From an uncultured Lachnospiraceae bacterium (GTDB taxonomy: Bacteria > Bacillota > Clostridia > Lachnospirales > Lachnospiraceae): 10,669 nt of DNA. Position 1 is the stretch's first letter; the number at the start of each line of letters is the position of its first letter. Shown here piece after piece: positions 1 through 6,606 of the stretch. The stretch spans positions 1 through 10,669 of the forward strand of contig CAKRNW010000078.1 in NCBI GenBank assembly GCA_934371505.1, written 5' to 3'. The notes beneath the pieces were generated by a model. It ran no database searches, was not told the DNA's origin, and saw only the letters and a list, made by a program, of their open reading frames with translations. Made by a program: the position numbers and the translations under genes.

Positions 1-22
1 GTTCACTTTATGTTAAAAGTAA

Positions 23-50
23 TTGAAGAAGGATATAATTATGGTATAAT
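23..50 (+). promoter_or_regulatory. Promoter of the toxin-antitoxin operon
   Basis: A perfect TATAAT (45-50) preceded by TG at 42-43 forms an extended -10. A TTGAAG (23-28), four of six matches to TTGACA, lies 16 nt upstream. A second TATAAT at 34-39 gives a possible alternative -10, but its -35 is poor. Transcription would start near position 57, just ahead of the strong ribosome site at 64-69. Confidence 0.6.
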
Positions 51-52
51 TA
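36..52. promoter_or_regulatory. Likely autoregulatory operator (inverted repeat over the -10)
   Basis: TAATTAT (36-42) and ATAATTA (46-52) form a perfect 7-bp inverted repeat with a 3-nt spacer covering the -10 of the module. The same stretch also reads as a direct repeat of TATAATTA at 34-41 and 45-52, about one helical turn apart. Phd/YefM antitoxins usually repress their own operon by binding such repeats; that this is the binding site is inference, and AT-rich -10 sequence can give such symmetry by chance. Confidence 0.4.
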
Positions 53-77
53 GTCCATGAGAAAGGAGGTATAGGAT

Positions 78-338
78 ATGCCGCAAATAATTCCCATTAA
101 AGATTTAAAAAATACAGCAGAGATTTCTGATATGTGCCATAAAACAGAGGAACCAATTTATATTACGAAAAATGGATATGGCGATATGGTTATTATGAGT
201 ATGGAAATATATGAGTCAACGATGAAACAAATTGCCATGTACAGAGATATTGAGATATCGGAAAAGCAGATAGAGGCGGGACAGGTAAAAAATGCCAGAG
301 CAGCGCTTAGGGAAACGAGGGCAAAGTATGGCTTATAA
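78..338 (+). CDS. Type II antitoxin, Phd/YefM family
   Basis: An 86-residue protein with the Phd/YefM layout. A short N-terminal DNA-binding fold (about residues 1-52) opens with IPIKDLKNTAEIS and includes the family-typical segment EEPIYITKNGYGDMVIMS. It is followed by a charged helical tail (about 53-86) that in this family wraps around and neutralises the toxin. Translation starts at the ATG at 78, 8 nt after a near-perfect ribosome site AGGAGG (64-69). The gene overlaps the toxin start by 11 nt, the usual arrangement for coupled expression. In this family the antitoxin is labile, represses the operon with the toxin as co-repressor, and is replenished by transcription. The family is clear; the specific toxin partnership rests on adjacency. 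Confidence 0.88.
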   Translation: MPQIIPIKDLKNTAEISDMCHKTEEPIYITKNGYGDMVIMSMEIYESTMKQIAMYRDIEISEKQIEAGQVKNARAALRETRAKYGL

Positions 339-639
339 ACTAAATGTTACAGAACATGCGGATGAACTGCTGGATCGTCTGATATATCATTTGATTTATC
401 GTTTGAAGAATGAACAGGCAGCCAGACATTTGTTAGATAGCATGGAAGTTATCTATGACAGTCTGGAAGTGAATCCGTTTCAGTTTCCAGAGTGCCGAGA
501 TGTATATCTTGCAAAGAAAGGGTATCGCGAGGCGGTTGTGCCACAGATGAATTATCTAATTATTTATGACGTGAGAGGGAATGTTGTAAATGTAGTTGGA
601 ATGTTCCATCAGTTGGAAAATTATCAAAATAAATTGTAA
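328..639 (+). CDS. Type II toxin, RelE/ParE family
   Basis: A 103-residue protein with the ParE/RelE pattern: N-terminal helices (MAYKLNVTEHADELLDRLIY through about residue 46) followed by a C-terminal beta-sheet core, GYREAVVPQMNYLIIYDVRG then NVVNVVGMFHQLENY. Toxins of this superfamily either cut mRNA on the ribosome (RelE) or poison DNA gyrase (ParE); the sequence alone does not say which. I start it at the ATG at 328, which overlaps the antitoxin stop by 11 nt and has GAGGG at 317-321 six bases upstream. An in-frame ATG at 292 would add 12 residues that do not fit the family and has no good ribosome site. No terminator follows, so read-through toward ispF is possible. Confidence 0.87.
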   Translation: MAYKLNVTEHADELLDRLIYHLIYRLKNEQAARHLLDSMEVIYDSLEVNPFQFPECRDVYLAKKGYREAVVPQMNYLIIYDVRGNVVNVVGMFHQLENYQNKL

Positions 640-656
640 AGGATGAAAGGTATATA

Positions 657-756
657 GTAGTTATAAATGAGATGTTTCGTGTATAATAAAAAGCGTGTTT
701 TGAAATGGAACAACCAGGAATACAAAACACAGGTAGAACAAAAAATAGGGTATACT
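657..756 (+). promoter_or_regulatory. ispF: Probable promoter region for ispF (weakly supported)
   Basis: The 147-nt gap between the toxin gene and ispF holds a perfect TATAAT at 682-687 and a good TATACT at 751-756. Neither has a convincing -35: the best for the first is TAGTTA at 658-663, 18 nt upstream. An 8-bp inverted repeat, GTGTTTTG (695-702) and CAAAACAC (723-730), lies between them. There is no intrinsic terminator for the toxin-antitoxin operon. I infer that the housekeeping cluster starts transcription here, but I cannot fix the site. Confidence 0.3.
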
Positions 757-786
757 GTATGTATCAGAAAGACAGAGGATTGATAG

Positions 787-1332
787 ATGAGAATAGGAAT
801 GGGATATGATGTGCATAAACTGGTGGAGAACCGCAAGCTGATGATCGGCGGTGTGGAAATTCCATACGAAAAAGGTTTGCTGGGGCACTCTGACGCAGAT
901 GTGCTCTTACATGCGATTATGGACGCTTTGCTTGGCGCGGCGGCAATGGGAGATATCGGCAAGCACTTCCCTGACACAGACGAGGCATACAAAGGCGCAG
1001 ACTCCATGAAACTTTTGGAGCGGGTAGGGGAGATGCTGGCGGAGCAGGTCTTCTATATTGAAAACATTGACGCCACTATCATTGCCCAGAAACCCAAGAT
1101 GCGCCCCTACATTGACACCATGCGGCGGAATATCGCCGATGCCCTCCGGATTGATGTAAGCCAGGTCAATGTAAAAGCCACCACGGAGGAAGGGCTGGGC
1201 TTTACCGGAAGTGGCGAAGGCATTTCCTCCCAGGCAATCTGCATGCTGACTACACCCATGGACGGTTTTTCTGTGGACACTGCCGCAAGAAATTGCGGTG
1301 GCTGCGGTGGCTGCCCTGTGGCAAACCAGTAA
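787..1332 (+). CDS. ispF: 2-C-methyl-D-erythritol 2,4-cyclodiphosphate synthase (IspF)
   Basis: This enzyme converts CDP-methylerythritol 2-phosphate to methylerythritol 2,4-cyclodiphosphate with release of CMP, a step of the non-mevalonate isoprenoid pathway; the family works as a cytosolic homotrimer. The zinc ligands D8 and H10 (in GYDVH) and H42 are present, as are the signature HSDADVLLH (34-42), GDIGKHFPDTD (55-65) and the CDP-site loop ATTEEGLGFTGSGEG (131-145). The start ATG is preceded by AGAGGA (774-779). The family normally ends near residue 156-159; here the protein runs to 181 residues with an added tail ending NCGGCGGCPVANQ, a C-x2-C-x2-C pattern (C170, C173, C176). The body of the enzyme appears intact. 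The gene leads the cysE–sigH cluster, as in related Firmicutes except that gltX is missing between ispF and cysE. Confidence 0.96.
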   Translation: MRIGMGYDVHKLVENRKLMIGGVEIPYEKGLLGHSDADVLLHAIMDALLGAAAMGDIGKHFPDTDEAYKGADSMKLLERVGEMLAEQVFYIENIDATIIAQKPKMRPYIDTMRRNIADALRIDVSQVNVKATTEEGLGFTGSGEGISSQAICMLTTPMDGFSVDTAARNCGGCGGCPVANQ

Positions 1333-1338
1333 ATTTTC

Positions 1339-1367
1339 TTGACAATAAGCAGGAGATTGCATATCTT
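1339..1367 (+). promoter_or_regulatory. cysE: Possible internal promoter ahead of cysE
   Basis: A perfect TTGACA (1339-1344) sits 17 nt upstream of TATCTT (1362-1367, four of six matches) in the 70-nt gap between ispF and cysE. This could drive cysE and downstream genes separately from ispF. No T-box specifier hairpin or other leader riboswitch fits in the short space before cysE. Confidence 0.5.
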
Positions 1368-1402
1368 AGAATAGGATATTTAGACAGAAAAGAGCAGAGA
1401 AA

Positions 1403-2089
1403 ATGGGACTCATAGCAAATATTAAAGAAGAGATCCGGGTGATCCGTGAACGGGATCCTGCGATTCATTCCAATATGGAAGTTCTCCTGTATCCGAGCTT
1501 CCGTGTGATGCTCAGTTACCGCCGGGCACACAAACAATATTTAAAGGGACATTACTTTCGTGCCAGATGGATTTCCCAACGGGCAGCCAGAAAGACCGGA
1601 ATTGAAATTCATCCCGGTGCCCGGATTGGAAAGGGCTTTTTTATCGACCATGGCAGCGGTGTCATTATTGGTGAAACCACCATTATAGGCGACAACGTAA
1701 CCCTCTATCAGGGTGTGACTCTGGGAGGAACCGGAAAAGAAAAAGGAAAGCGACATCCCACCATTGGGGATAATGTCATGATCAGTGCGGGTGCGAAAGT
1801 GCTGGGATCCTTTACCATCGGGGAAAATTCCAAGATCGGTGCGGGCAGCGTGGTGTTAAAAGCCGTGCCGCCAAACTCCACGGTTGTTGGTGTGCCGGGA
1901 CATGTGGTAAAAAAGAATGATGTGCGGGTGCCCACAGCAGAGCTGAATCAGACGGATTTGCCAGATCCAGTAGAAGAGGACATCAATGTATTGCAGTGCG
2001 CCAATACAGAATTGACGAATCGGCTTCTGGTACTGGAAGAAAGTGTCCGGAATATGAAAAAGGAGTTAGAAAAGACAAATGGAAAATAG
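1403..2089 (+). CDS. cysE: Serine O-acetyltransferase (CysE/EpsC type)
   Basis: The enzyme transfers acetyl from acetyl-CoA to L-serine, giving O-acetylserine, the carbon acceptor for cysteine synthesis. After an alpha-helical N-terminal part (1-65) comes a left-handed beta-helix of hexapeptide repeats (about 66-170). It carries GIEIHPGARIGKGFFIDHG with the catalytic His at H83, then VTLGGTGKEKGKRHP with the second active-site His at H118, then IGAGSVVL and VVGVPG. At 228 residues it matches the shorter Gram-positive EpsC form, which lacks the long N-terminal extension of the E. coli enzyme. A coiled-coil-like C-terminal tail (about 190-225) follows NQTDLPDP. The ribosome site is weak (GAG-rich, 1391-1399). 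Its 3' end overlaps cysS by 11 nt, pairing cysteine synthesis with cysteine charging. Expected cysteine feedback is family knowledge, not seen here. Confidence 0.95.
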   Translation: MGLIANIKEEIRVIRERDPAIHSNMEVLLYPSFRVMLSYRRAHKQYLKGHYFRARWISQRAARKTGIEIHPGARIGKGFFIDHGSGVIIGETTIIGDNVTLYQGVTLGGTGKEKGKRHPTIGDNVMISAGAKVLGSFTIGENSKIGAGSVVLKAVPPNSTVVGVPGHVVKKNDVRVPTAELNQTDLPDPVEEDINVLQCANTELTNRLLVLEESVRNMKKELEKTNGK

Positions 2090-3506
2090 ATTTAACTTTT
2101 ATAATACACTGACGAAAAAAGTGGAAACGCTGGTGCCCCATACCGATGGAAGGATCGGCATGTATACCTGCGGCCCTACCGTTTATCATTTCGCCCATAT
2201 CGGAAACCTCCGCAGCTATATTATGGAGGATGTGCTGGAGAAAACCCTGCGTTACTTAGGATATGATGTAAAGCGTGTCATGAATATCACCGATGTGGGA
2301 CATCTTTCCAGTGATGCGGACACCGGTGAGGATAAGATGGTCAAAGGTGCAAAACGTGAGCATAAAACCGTTATGGAGATTGCAAAGTTTTATACCGATG
2401 CTTTCTTTGAGGACTGCCGGAAGCTCAATATCAAGCGTCCGGATGTGGTGGAGCCTGCCACCAACTGCATCTCTGAGTTTATCCACATGATTGAGGTGTT
2501 GTTAGAGAAGGGGTATGCTTATCAGGCGGGGGGAAATGTGTACTTTGACACCTCCAAATTAAAGGGATACTATGTGTTCAATACCCAGAACGAGGAGGAA
2601 CTCATGGTAGGTGTCCGGGATGATGTCACCGAGGATGTGAATAAAAAGAATAAAAACGACTTTGTGCTGTGGTTTACCAAATCCAAGTTTGAGGAACAGG
2701 CGCTGAAATGGGATAGTCCCTGGGGCGTGGGTTACCCCGGATGGCACATCGAATGTTCCTGCATCGGAATCAAGAATCTCGGGGAGTATATGGATTTACA
2801 CTGTGGCGGTGTGGACAATATTTTCCCCCATCACACCAATGAGATTGCCCAGAGTGAGTCCTACTTGGGGCACAGCTGGTGCAAATACTGGTTCCATGTG
2901 CATCACCTGAATGATAAATCCGGCAAGATGAGCAAATCCAAGGGAGATTTCCTTACGGTTTCCCTGTTAGAGGAAAAAGGATACGATCCCATTGTTTACC
3001 GTCTGTTCTGTCTGCAGTCCCATTATCGGAAGCCTCTGGAATTCTCCTATGAGGTGCTGGATCAGATGACAGCAGCCTACAATAAGCTGGTCAAGAGAAT
3101 TGCTGAATTGAAAGAGGACGGCATTGTGGATGAGCAGGTGTTTGCAGATTACCGCAGAAGATTTGAAGATGCTCTTTGCAATGACTTAAATACCGCCTCC
3201 GCGATTACTGTGATTTACGATCTGTTAAAGGCAGACTGCAACGATGCCACCAAGCGCACCCTGATTGGCAGCTTTGACGAGGTGCTTTCCTTAAATCTGC
3301 TCACTGCCCATGAGACAAAACAGGCACAGGAGAGTGAAGGAGTGGACGCAGAACTTGAGGCTTATGTCTTAGAGAAAATCGAAGAGCGCAAGCAGGCGAA
3401 GAAAGCCAAAGATTTCGCAAAGGCAGATGCCATCCGTGCAGAGCTGTTGGAAAAAGGGATCGTTCTTGAGGACACTAGAGAGGGCGTCAAGTGGAAGAAG
3501 AACTAA
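2079..3506 (+). CDS. cysS: Cysteinyl-tRNA synthetase
   Basis: A class I aminoacyl-tRNA synthetase that charges tRNA-Cys with cysteine using ATP, in the cytosol. At 475 residues it is full length. The HIGH-type signature is HIGN at 40-43 and KMSKS lies at 283-287. The zinc site that selects cysteine is intact: C31 in MYTCGPTVY, C226 in GWHIECS, and H251 and E255 in HHTNEIAQSE. The C-terminal half carries the helical anticodon-binding region and ends with the conserved AKDFAKADAIRAELLEKGI segment. The ATG at 2079 lies inside the end of cysE, with AAGGAG at 2060-2065 upstream at rather long spacing (13 nt), so coupling to cysE translation is likely. The 3' end overlaps mrnC by 16 nt. Confidence 0.97.
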   Translation: MENRFNFYNTLTKKVETLVPHTDGRIGMYTCGPTVYHFAHIGNLRSYIMEDVLEKTLRYLGYDVKRVMNITDVGHLSSDADTGEDKMVKGAKREHKTVMEIAKFYTDAFFEDCRKLNIKRPDVVEPATNCISEFIHMIEVLLEKGYAYQAGGNVYFDTSKLKGYYVFNTQNEEELMVGVRDDVTEDVNKKNKNDFVLWFTKSKFEEQALKWDSPWGVGYPGWHIECSCIGIKNLGEYMDLHCGGVDNIFPHHTNEIAQSESYLGHSWCKYWFHVHHLNDKSGKMSKSKGDFLTVSLLEEKGYDPIVYRLFCLQSHYRKPLEFSYEVLDQMTAAYNKLVKRIAELKEDGIVDEQVFADYRRRFEDALCNDLNTASAITVIYDLLKADCNDATKRTLIGSFDEVLSLNLLTAHETKQAQESEGVDAELEAYVLEKIEERKQAKKAKDFAKADAIRAELLEKGIVLEDTREGVKWKKN

Positions 3507-3943
3507 ACAAGAAGGAACTTCTTGATCAAATTAAAACAAAATTTCAGTGCGAGGGAGTGGATATCCGCTCCTATTCGCCGTTAACCCTGGCGTTTCTGGG
3601 AGATTGCGTTTTTGAAATTATCATCCGTACCGTCATTGTAGAGCGGGGAAACCGGCCTCCAAACCGCTTGCACAAGGATAAGGCAAAAATTGTCAACGCA
3701 TCAACCCAGGCGAGAATGATCGAGGTACTGGAGGAGGAACTGACAGAGGAGGAATGCAGTGTGTACCATAGAGGGCGCAATGCCAAATCCTACACCTCTG
3801 CCAAAAACGCCAGCATCACCGATTACCGGAAAGCCACCGGCCTGGAGGCGTTATGCGGCTATCTGTATCTCAATGGACAGATGGACCGGGTACTGGAATT
3901 GGTATCTATTGGTTTACATAAATTAAATATGGAGATAATGTGA
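3491..3943 (+). CDS. mrnC: Mini-ribonuclease 3 (MrnC)
   Basis: A 150-residue RNase III-like nuclease without the double-stranded RNA-binding domain. In B. subtilis the homodimer trims the ends of 23S rRNA precursor. The catalytic signature is LAFLGDCVFE (33-42), with metal ligand D38, and the second acidic patch is in TGLEALCGYLYL with E119. KIVNAS (66-71) and RGRNAKS (94-100) also match the family. Translation begins at a GTG (3491), 16 nt inside cysS, preceded by GAGAGGG (3478-3484). The stop codon lies in the left arm of a perfect hairpin (3940-3962). The position between cysS and rlmB is the same as in B. subtilis. Confidence 0.95.
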   Translation: MEEELNKKELLDQIKTKFQCEGVDIRSYSPLTLAFLGDCVFEIIIRTVIVERGNRPPNRLHKDKAKIVNASTQARMIEVLEEELTEEECSVYHRGRNAKSYTSAKNASITDYRKATGLEALCGYLYLNGQMDRVLELVSIGLHKLNMEIM

Positions 3944-3962
3944 AAAATGAAACATTTTTCAC
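3940..3962 (+). repeat. Perfect 10-bp hairpin spanning the mrnC stop codon
   Basis: GTGAAAAATG (3940-3949) and CATTTTTCAC (3953-3962) are exact reverse complements with a 3-nt AAA loop. The TGA stop of mrnC (3941-3943) is inside the left arm. It abuts a second hairpin. It is not followed by a T-run, so it is not an ordinary intrinsic terminator; an RNA stability, processing or attenuation role is possible but not shown. Confidence 0.6.
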
Positions 3963-3981
3963 AAACGAACAGGGTTCGTTT
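3963..3981 (+). repeat. Second hairpin in the mrnC–rlmB gap
   Basis: AAACGAAC (3963-3970) and GTTCGTTT (3974-3981) pair perfectly over 8 bp with the loop AGG. It starts at the base after the previous hairpin ends. Only four T residues, then GC, follow, so it would be a poor terminator at best. The core CGAAC-N3-GTTCG resembles the Gram-positive LexA box, but that site has a 4-nt spacer. Confidence 0.55.
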
Positions 3982-4040
3982 TGCAAATATTGTGGCTAAC
4001 GCCCCAAAGTTTGCAGACTATGGAAGGGTGTGGTTTTTTA

Positions 4041-4787
4041 ATGGCATACACAGAATATACAATCGAAGGGCGTAATGCGGTGCTGGAGGCGTTCCGCTCC
4101 GGACGCACCATTGACAAGCTGTTCATTTTGGACGGCTGCCAGGATGGCCCGATCATTACCATTAAACGGGAAGCCAGGAAGCAGGACACTCTGGTGAAAT
4201 ATGTGGAAAAAGAGCGTCTGGATCAGTTGTCCCAGACTGGCAGACATCAGGGGGTCATTGCCATGGCAGCCGCCTACGAATACGCGGAGGTGGGGGACAT
4301 CCTGGCACTGGCGCGAAAGAAAAACGAACAGCCTTTTCTCTTTTTATTAGATAATATTGAGGATCCCCACAATCTGGGAGCCATCATCAGGACTGCAAAT
4401 CTTGCAGGAGCCCACGGTGTCATTATTCCAAAGAACCGTGCGGTGGGACTGACGGCGACTGTAGCCAGAACCTCTGCAGGAGCCTTGAATTATACCCCGG
4501 TAGCCAAAGTAACCAACATGGCGAAAACGATTGAATCTCTCAAAAAAGAAGGAATGTGGTTCGTCTGTGCGGATATGGGAGGTACCTGCATGTATGATTT
4601 GGACTTAAAAGGCCCTATCGGACTGGTCATCGGCAACGAGGGCGAGGGCGTCAGCCGTCTGGTGCGGGAAAAATGTGACTTTGTGGCTTCCATCCCAATG
4701 AAGGGTGATATTGATTCCCTCAATGCCTCGGTGGCGGCGGGGGTTATGGCTTTTGAAATTGTCCGTCAAAGAGGATTCGCTTCATGA
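4041..4787 (+). CDS. rlmB: 23S rRNA (guanosine-2'-O)-methyltransferase RlmB (TrmH/SpoU family)
   Basis: A SPOUT-class methyltransferase using S-adenosylmethionine; the E. coli enzyme 2'-O-methylates G2251 in the peptidyl-transferase region of 23S rRNA. The N-terminal substrate-binding part (about 5-80) contains IEGRNAVLEAFRSGR. The knotted catalytic domain has motif 1 DNIEDPHNLGAIIRTANLAG (104-123), motif 2 GLVIGNEGEGVSR (194-206) and motif 3 IPMKGDIDSLNASVAAGV (218-235). From the ATG at 4041 the protein is 248 residues, matching the family; GGAAGGG at 4022-4028 is a plausible but distant ribosome site. In-frame starts at 4020 (ATG) and 3981 (TTG) would add residues outside the family and lack ribosome sites. 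It overlaps sigH by ATGA. Some Firmicute annotations call this gene yacO; the target nucleotide is inferred by family. Confidence 0.93.
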   Translation: MAYTEYTIEGRNAVLEAFRSGRTIDKLFILDGCQDGPIITIKREARKQDTLVKYVEKERLDQLSQTGRHQGVIAMAAAYEYAEVGDILALARKKNEQPFLFLLDNIEDPHNLGAIIRTANLAGAHGVIIPKNRAVGLTATVARTSAGALNYTPVAKVTNMAKTIESLKKEGMWFVCADMGGTCMYDLDLKGPIGLVIGNEGEGVSRLVREKCDFVASIPMKGDIDSLNASVAAGVMAFEIVRQRGFAS

Positions 4788-5392
4788 GTGACTATGACAC
4801 CTTATCCGATGAAGAACTGATTACCCGCCTGCGGGAGGGAGATCGTTCCATCATGGATTTCATTCTGGACAAATATAAAAACCTGGTGCGTTCCCATGCC
4901 GGTTCCATGTACATTCTGGGGGCAGATCGGGAGGATCTGATCCAGGAAGGAATGATCGGGCTGTTTAAGGCGATCCGGGAGTATGATTTTGGACGGGATG
5001 CCGGATTTTATACCTTTGCGGATCTATGCATTTCCAGACAAATGTACACTGCGGTGCAAAATTCCCACCGTTTTAAGCATGCACCTCTGAATTCTTATGT
5101 CTCTCTTTATAAGGCGGAGGGACAGGAAGGAGGTTCACCGCTTTTAGAACTGGTGGCATCCGGGATGGAGGATGATCCGGAAAAACAGGTGATTGACAGG
5201 GAGAATCTGGAACGACTGGAAGATCTGATTGATAAAGAACTTAGTGGTTTTGAAAAGGAAGTGCTGGATTTGTATCGCATCGGCATGAGCTATTCCCAGA
5301 TTGCAAAGGTGCTGGGAAGAGATGAAAAATCCACAGATAATGCATTACAGCGATTGAAGAATAAACTGCGTAAAGCAGTGAAAAATCAATAG
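4784..5392 (+). CDS. sigH: RNA polymerase sporulation/transition-state sigma factor SigH
   Basis: A 202-residue sigma-70 family factor. Region 2 spans about residues 28-95, with GADREDLIQEGMIGLFKAIREYD (46-68) for core binding and FYTFADLCISRQMYTAVQNSHRFKHAPLNSY for -10 recognition. Region 4 (about 148-200) has the helix-turn-helix GMSYSQIAKVLGRDEKSTDNALQRLKNKL. The LIGADRED/IPLNSY/SIDNALQR-type signatures match B. subtilis SigH closely, and so does the gene order after rlmB. SigH directs genes for stationary phase and the start of sporulation; in non-sporulating or commensal Clostridia it may serve other functions such as competence. Translation is coupled to rlmB through ATGA, with GAGGA at 4771-4775. 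In B. subtilis yacP lies between rlmB and sigH; here it is absent. Confidence 0.93.
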   Translation: MSDYDTLSDEELITRLREGDRSIMDFILDKYKNLVRSHAGSMYILGADREDLIQEGMIGLFKAIREYDFGRDAGFYTFADLCISRQMYTAVQNSHRFKHAPLNSYVSLYKAEGQEGGSPLLELVASGMEDDPEKQVIDRENLERLEDLIDKELSGFEKEVLDLYRIGMSYSQIAKVLGRDEKSTDNALQRLKNKLRKAVKNQ

Positions 5393-5415
5393 ATTTCATA
5401 TGAGGAGAAAACACT

Positions 5416-6606
5416 ATGGAAACGTACATGATATTAAGGGACTTAGCGATTATTTTAATTGCAGCAAAATTTTTTGGTCTGGTTGCCAGAAAATGTAAGG
5501 CACCCCAGGTAGTAGGACAGATCGTAGCAGGTCTGGTGGTCGGTCCCTGCATGCTGGGATGGGTACAGCAGAGTGACTTTATTTTACAGTTAGCGGAGAT
5601 CGGTGTCATTCTGGTTATGTTTTCCGCAGGACTGACTACTGATTTGAAGAAACTGGTAAAAACAGGACCTGTTGCCTTCGCAGTGGCATGCATAGGAGTA
5701 TTGGTTCCCCTTGCTTTAGGTACAATTCTGTATATGGCATTTTATGGATTTGCTCCCTGGGGAAGCACCGAGTTTATCAAAGCTGTCTTTATCGGTACGA
5801 TTATGACGGCAACTTCGGTGGGTATCACGGTTGCTACTTTACAGGAGATGGGCAAGATCAAGACAGAGCTGGGAACCATGATCGTCAGTGCAGCAATCAT
5901 TGATGATGTGATCGGCATTGTGGTATTATCCCTGGTACTGAGCATGAGAGATCCCTCCAATAAGGTGTCTACCGTTTTGATTCATACCGTACTGTTTTTT
6001 GTTGTGGCTGTCATTGGCGGATTTATCATGTATCATGTCTTTAAATGGATGGATCAGCGATATCCCCACACCAGACGTATTCCCATTATCAGCATCGCAT
6101 ACTGTTTTGCACTGTCTTATATTGCAGAGCGGTATTTCGGAATTGCGGATATCACCGGTGCATTTATTGCCGGTATCACCATCTGCAGCATTCAGGATGC
6201 CCCGTATGTGGAACAGAAAGTGGATATCAACACTTATATTATTTTTGGACCGATTTTCTTCGCAAGTATTGGATTGAAAACCAATTTTTCCGATATGGAT
6301 GCCAAGCTGCTGCTGTTTTCTGTATGCTTTGTTGTGATTGCACTGTTGGGAAAAATCATCGGTTGTGGTGCTGTGGCAAAATTAAGCGGACATAGCTGGA
6401 GCGATGCCCTGAAAGTGGGTGTGGGCATGATGACCCGGGGTGAAGTGGCACTGATCGTGACACAAAAGGGATTATCTTCCGGAGTGATCTCCGCAGATTA
6501 TTTCACGGCAGTTATTTTGTTAATTATTATTTCTTCCGTTCTGACTCCGATTTTATTGAAACTTTTATATGCAAAGGATGACGGAAAAGTGAGACAGACA
6601 GCATGA
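5416..6606 (+). CDS. Cation/proton antiporter, CPA2 family (NapA/GerN type)
   Basis: A 396-residue integral membrane protein made almost entirely of hydrophobic segments, about 12-13 helices. The family core is clear. TATSVGITVATLQEMGKIKTE (131-151) is the unwound helix region and IIDDVIGIVVL (161-171) contains the Asp pair D163-D164, typical of electrogenic Na+/H+ exchangers. FASIGLKTN (282-290) has K288 where NapA-like proteins carry their conserved Lys. RGEVALIV (341-348) is also a family signature. There is no C-terminal TrkA-N/RCK domain, unlike KefB/KefC potassium-efflux proteins. It likely exchanges Na+ or K+ for protons; the ion cannot be told from sequence. Ribosome site GAGGAGA (5402-5408). 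It follows sigH by 23 nt without a terminator and overlaps the next gene by ATGA. Confidence 0.9.
   Translation: METYMILRDLAIILIAAKFFGLVARKCKAPQVVGQIVAGLVVGPCMLGWVQQSDFILQLAEIGVILVMFSAGLTTDLKKLVKTGPVAFAVACIGVLVPLALGTILYMAFYGFAPWGSTEFIKAVFIGTIMTATSVGITVATLQEMGKIKTELGTMIVSAAIIDDVIGIVVLSLVLSMRDPSNKVSTVLIHTVLFFVVAVIGGFIMYHVFKWMDQRYPHTRRIPIISIAYCFALSYIAERYFGIADITGAFIAGITICSIQDAPYVEQKVDINTYIIFGPIFFASIGLKTNFSDMDAKLLLFSVCFVVIALLGKIIGCGAVAKLSGHSWSDALKVGVGMMTRGEVALIVTQKGLSSGVISADYFTAVILLIIISSVLTPILLKLLYAKDDGKVRQTA

Noticed and set aside
292..327. Longer start for the RelE/ParE toxin
   Set aside because: The extra 12 residues do not fit the family, overlap the antitoxin by 47 nt and lack a ribosome site, while the ATG at 328 has GAGGG at good spacing.
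624..1362. Antisense open frames opposite the ispF region
   Set aside because: They lie across the well-supported ispF gene, have no family features or ribosome sites, and read as shadows of its codon pattern.
3966..3978. LexA/DinR-like box CGAAC-N3-GTTCG ahead of rlmB
   Set aside because: The Gram-positive LexA site has a 4-nt spacer between the half-sites; here it is 3 nt. The neighbouring genes are not SOS genes, and the symmetry is explained by a perfect RNA hairpin.
3981..4040. Longer start for RlmB (TTG at 3981 or ATG at 4020)
   Set aside because: The added residues fall outside the family length and neither start has a ribosome site; the TTG also lies in the end of the second hairpin.
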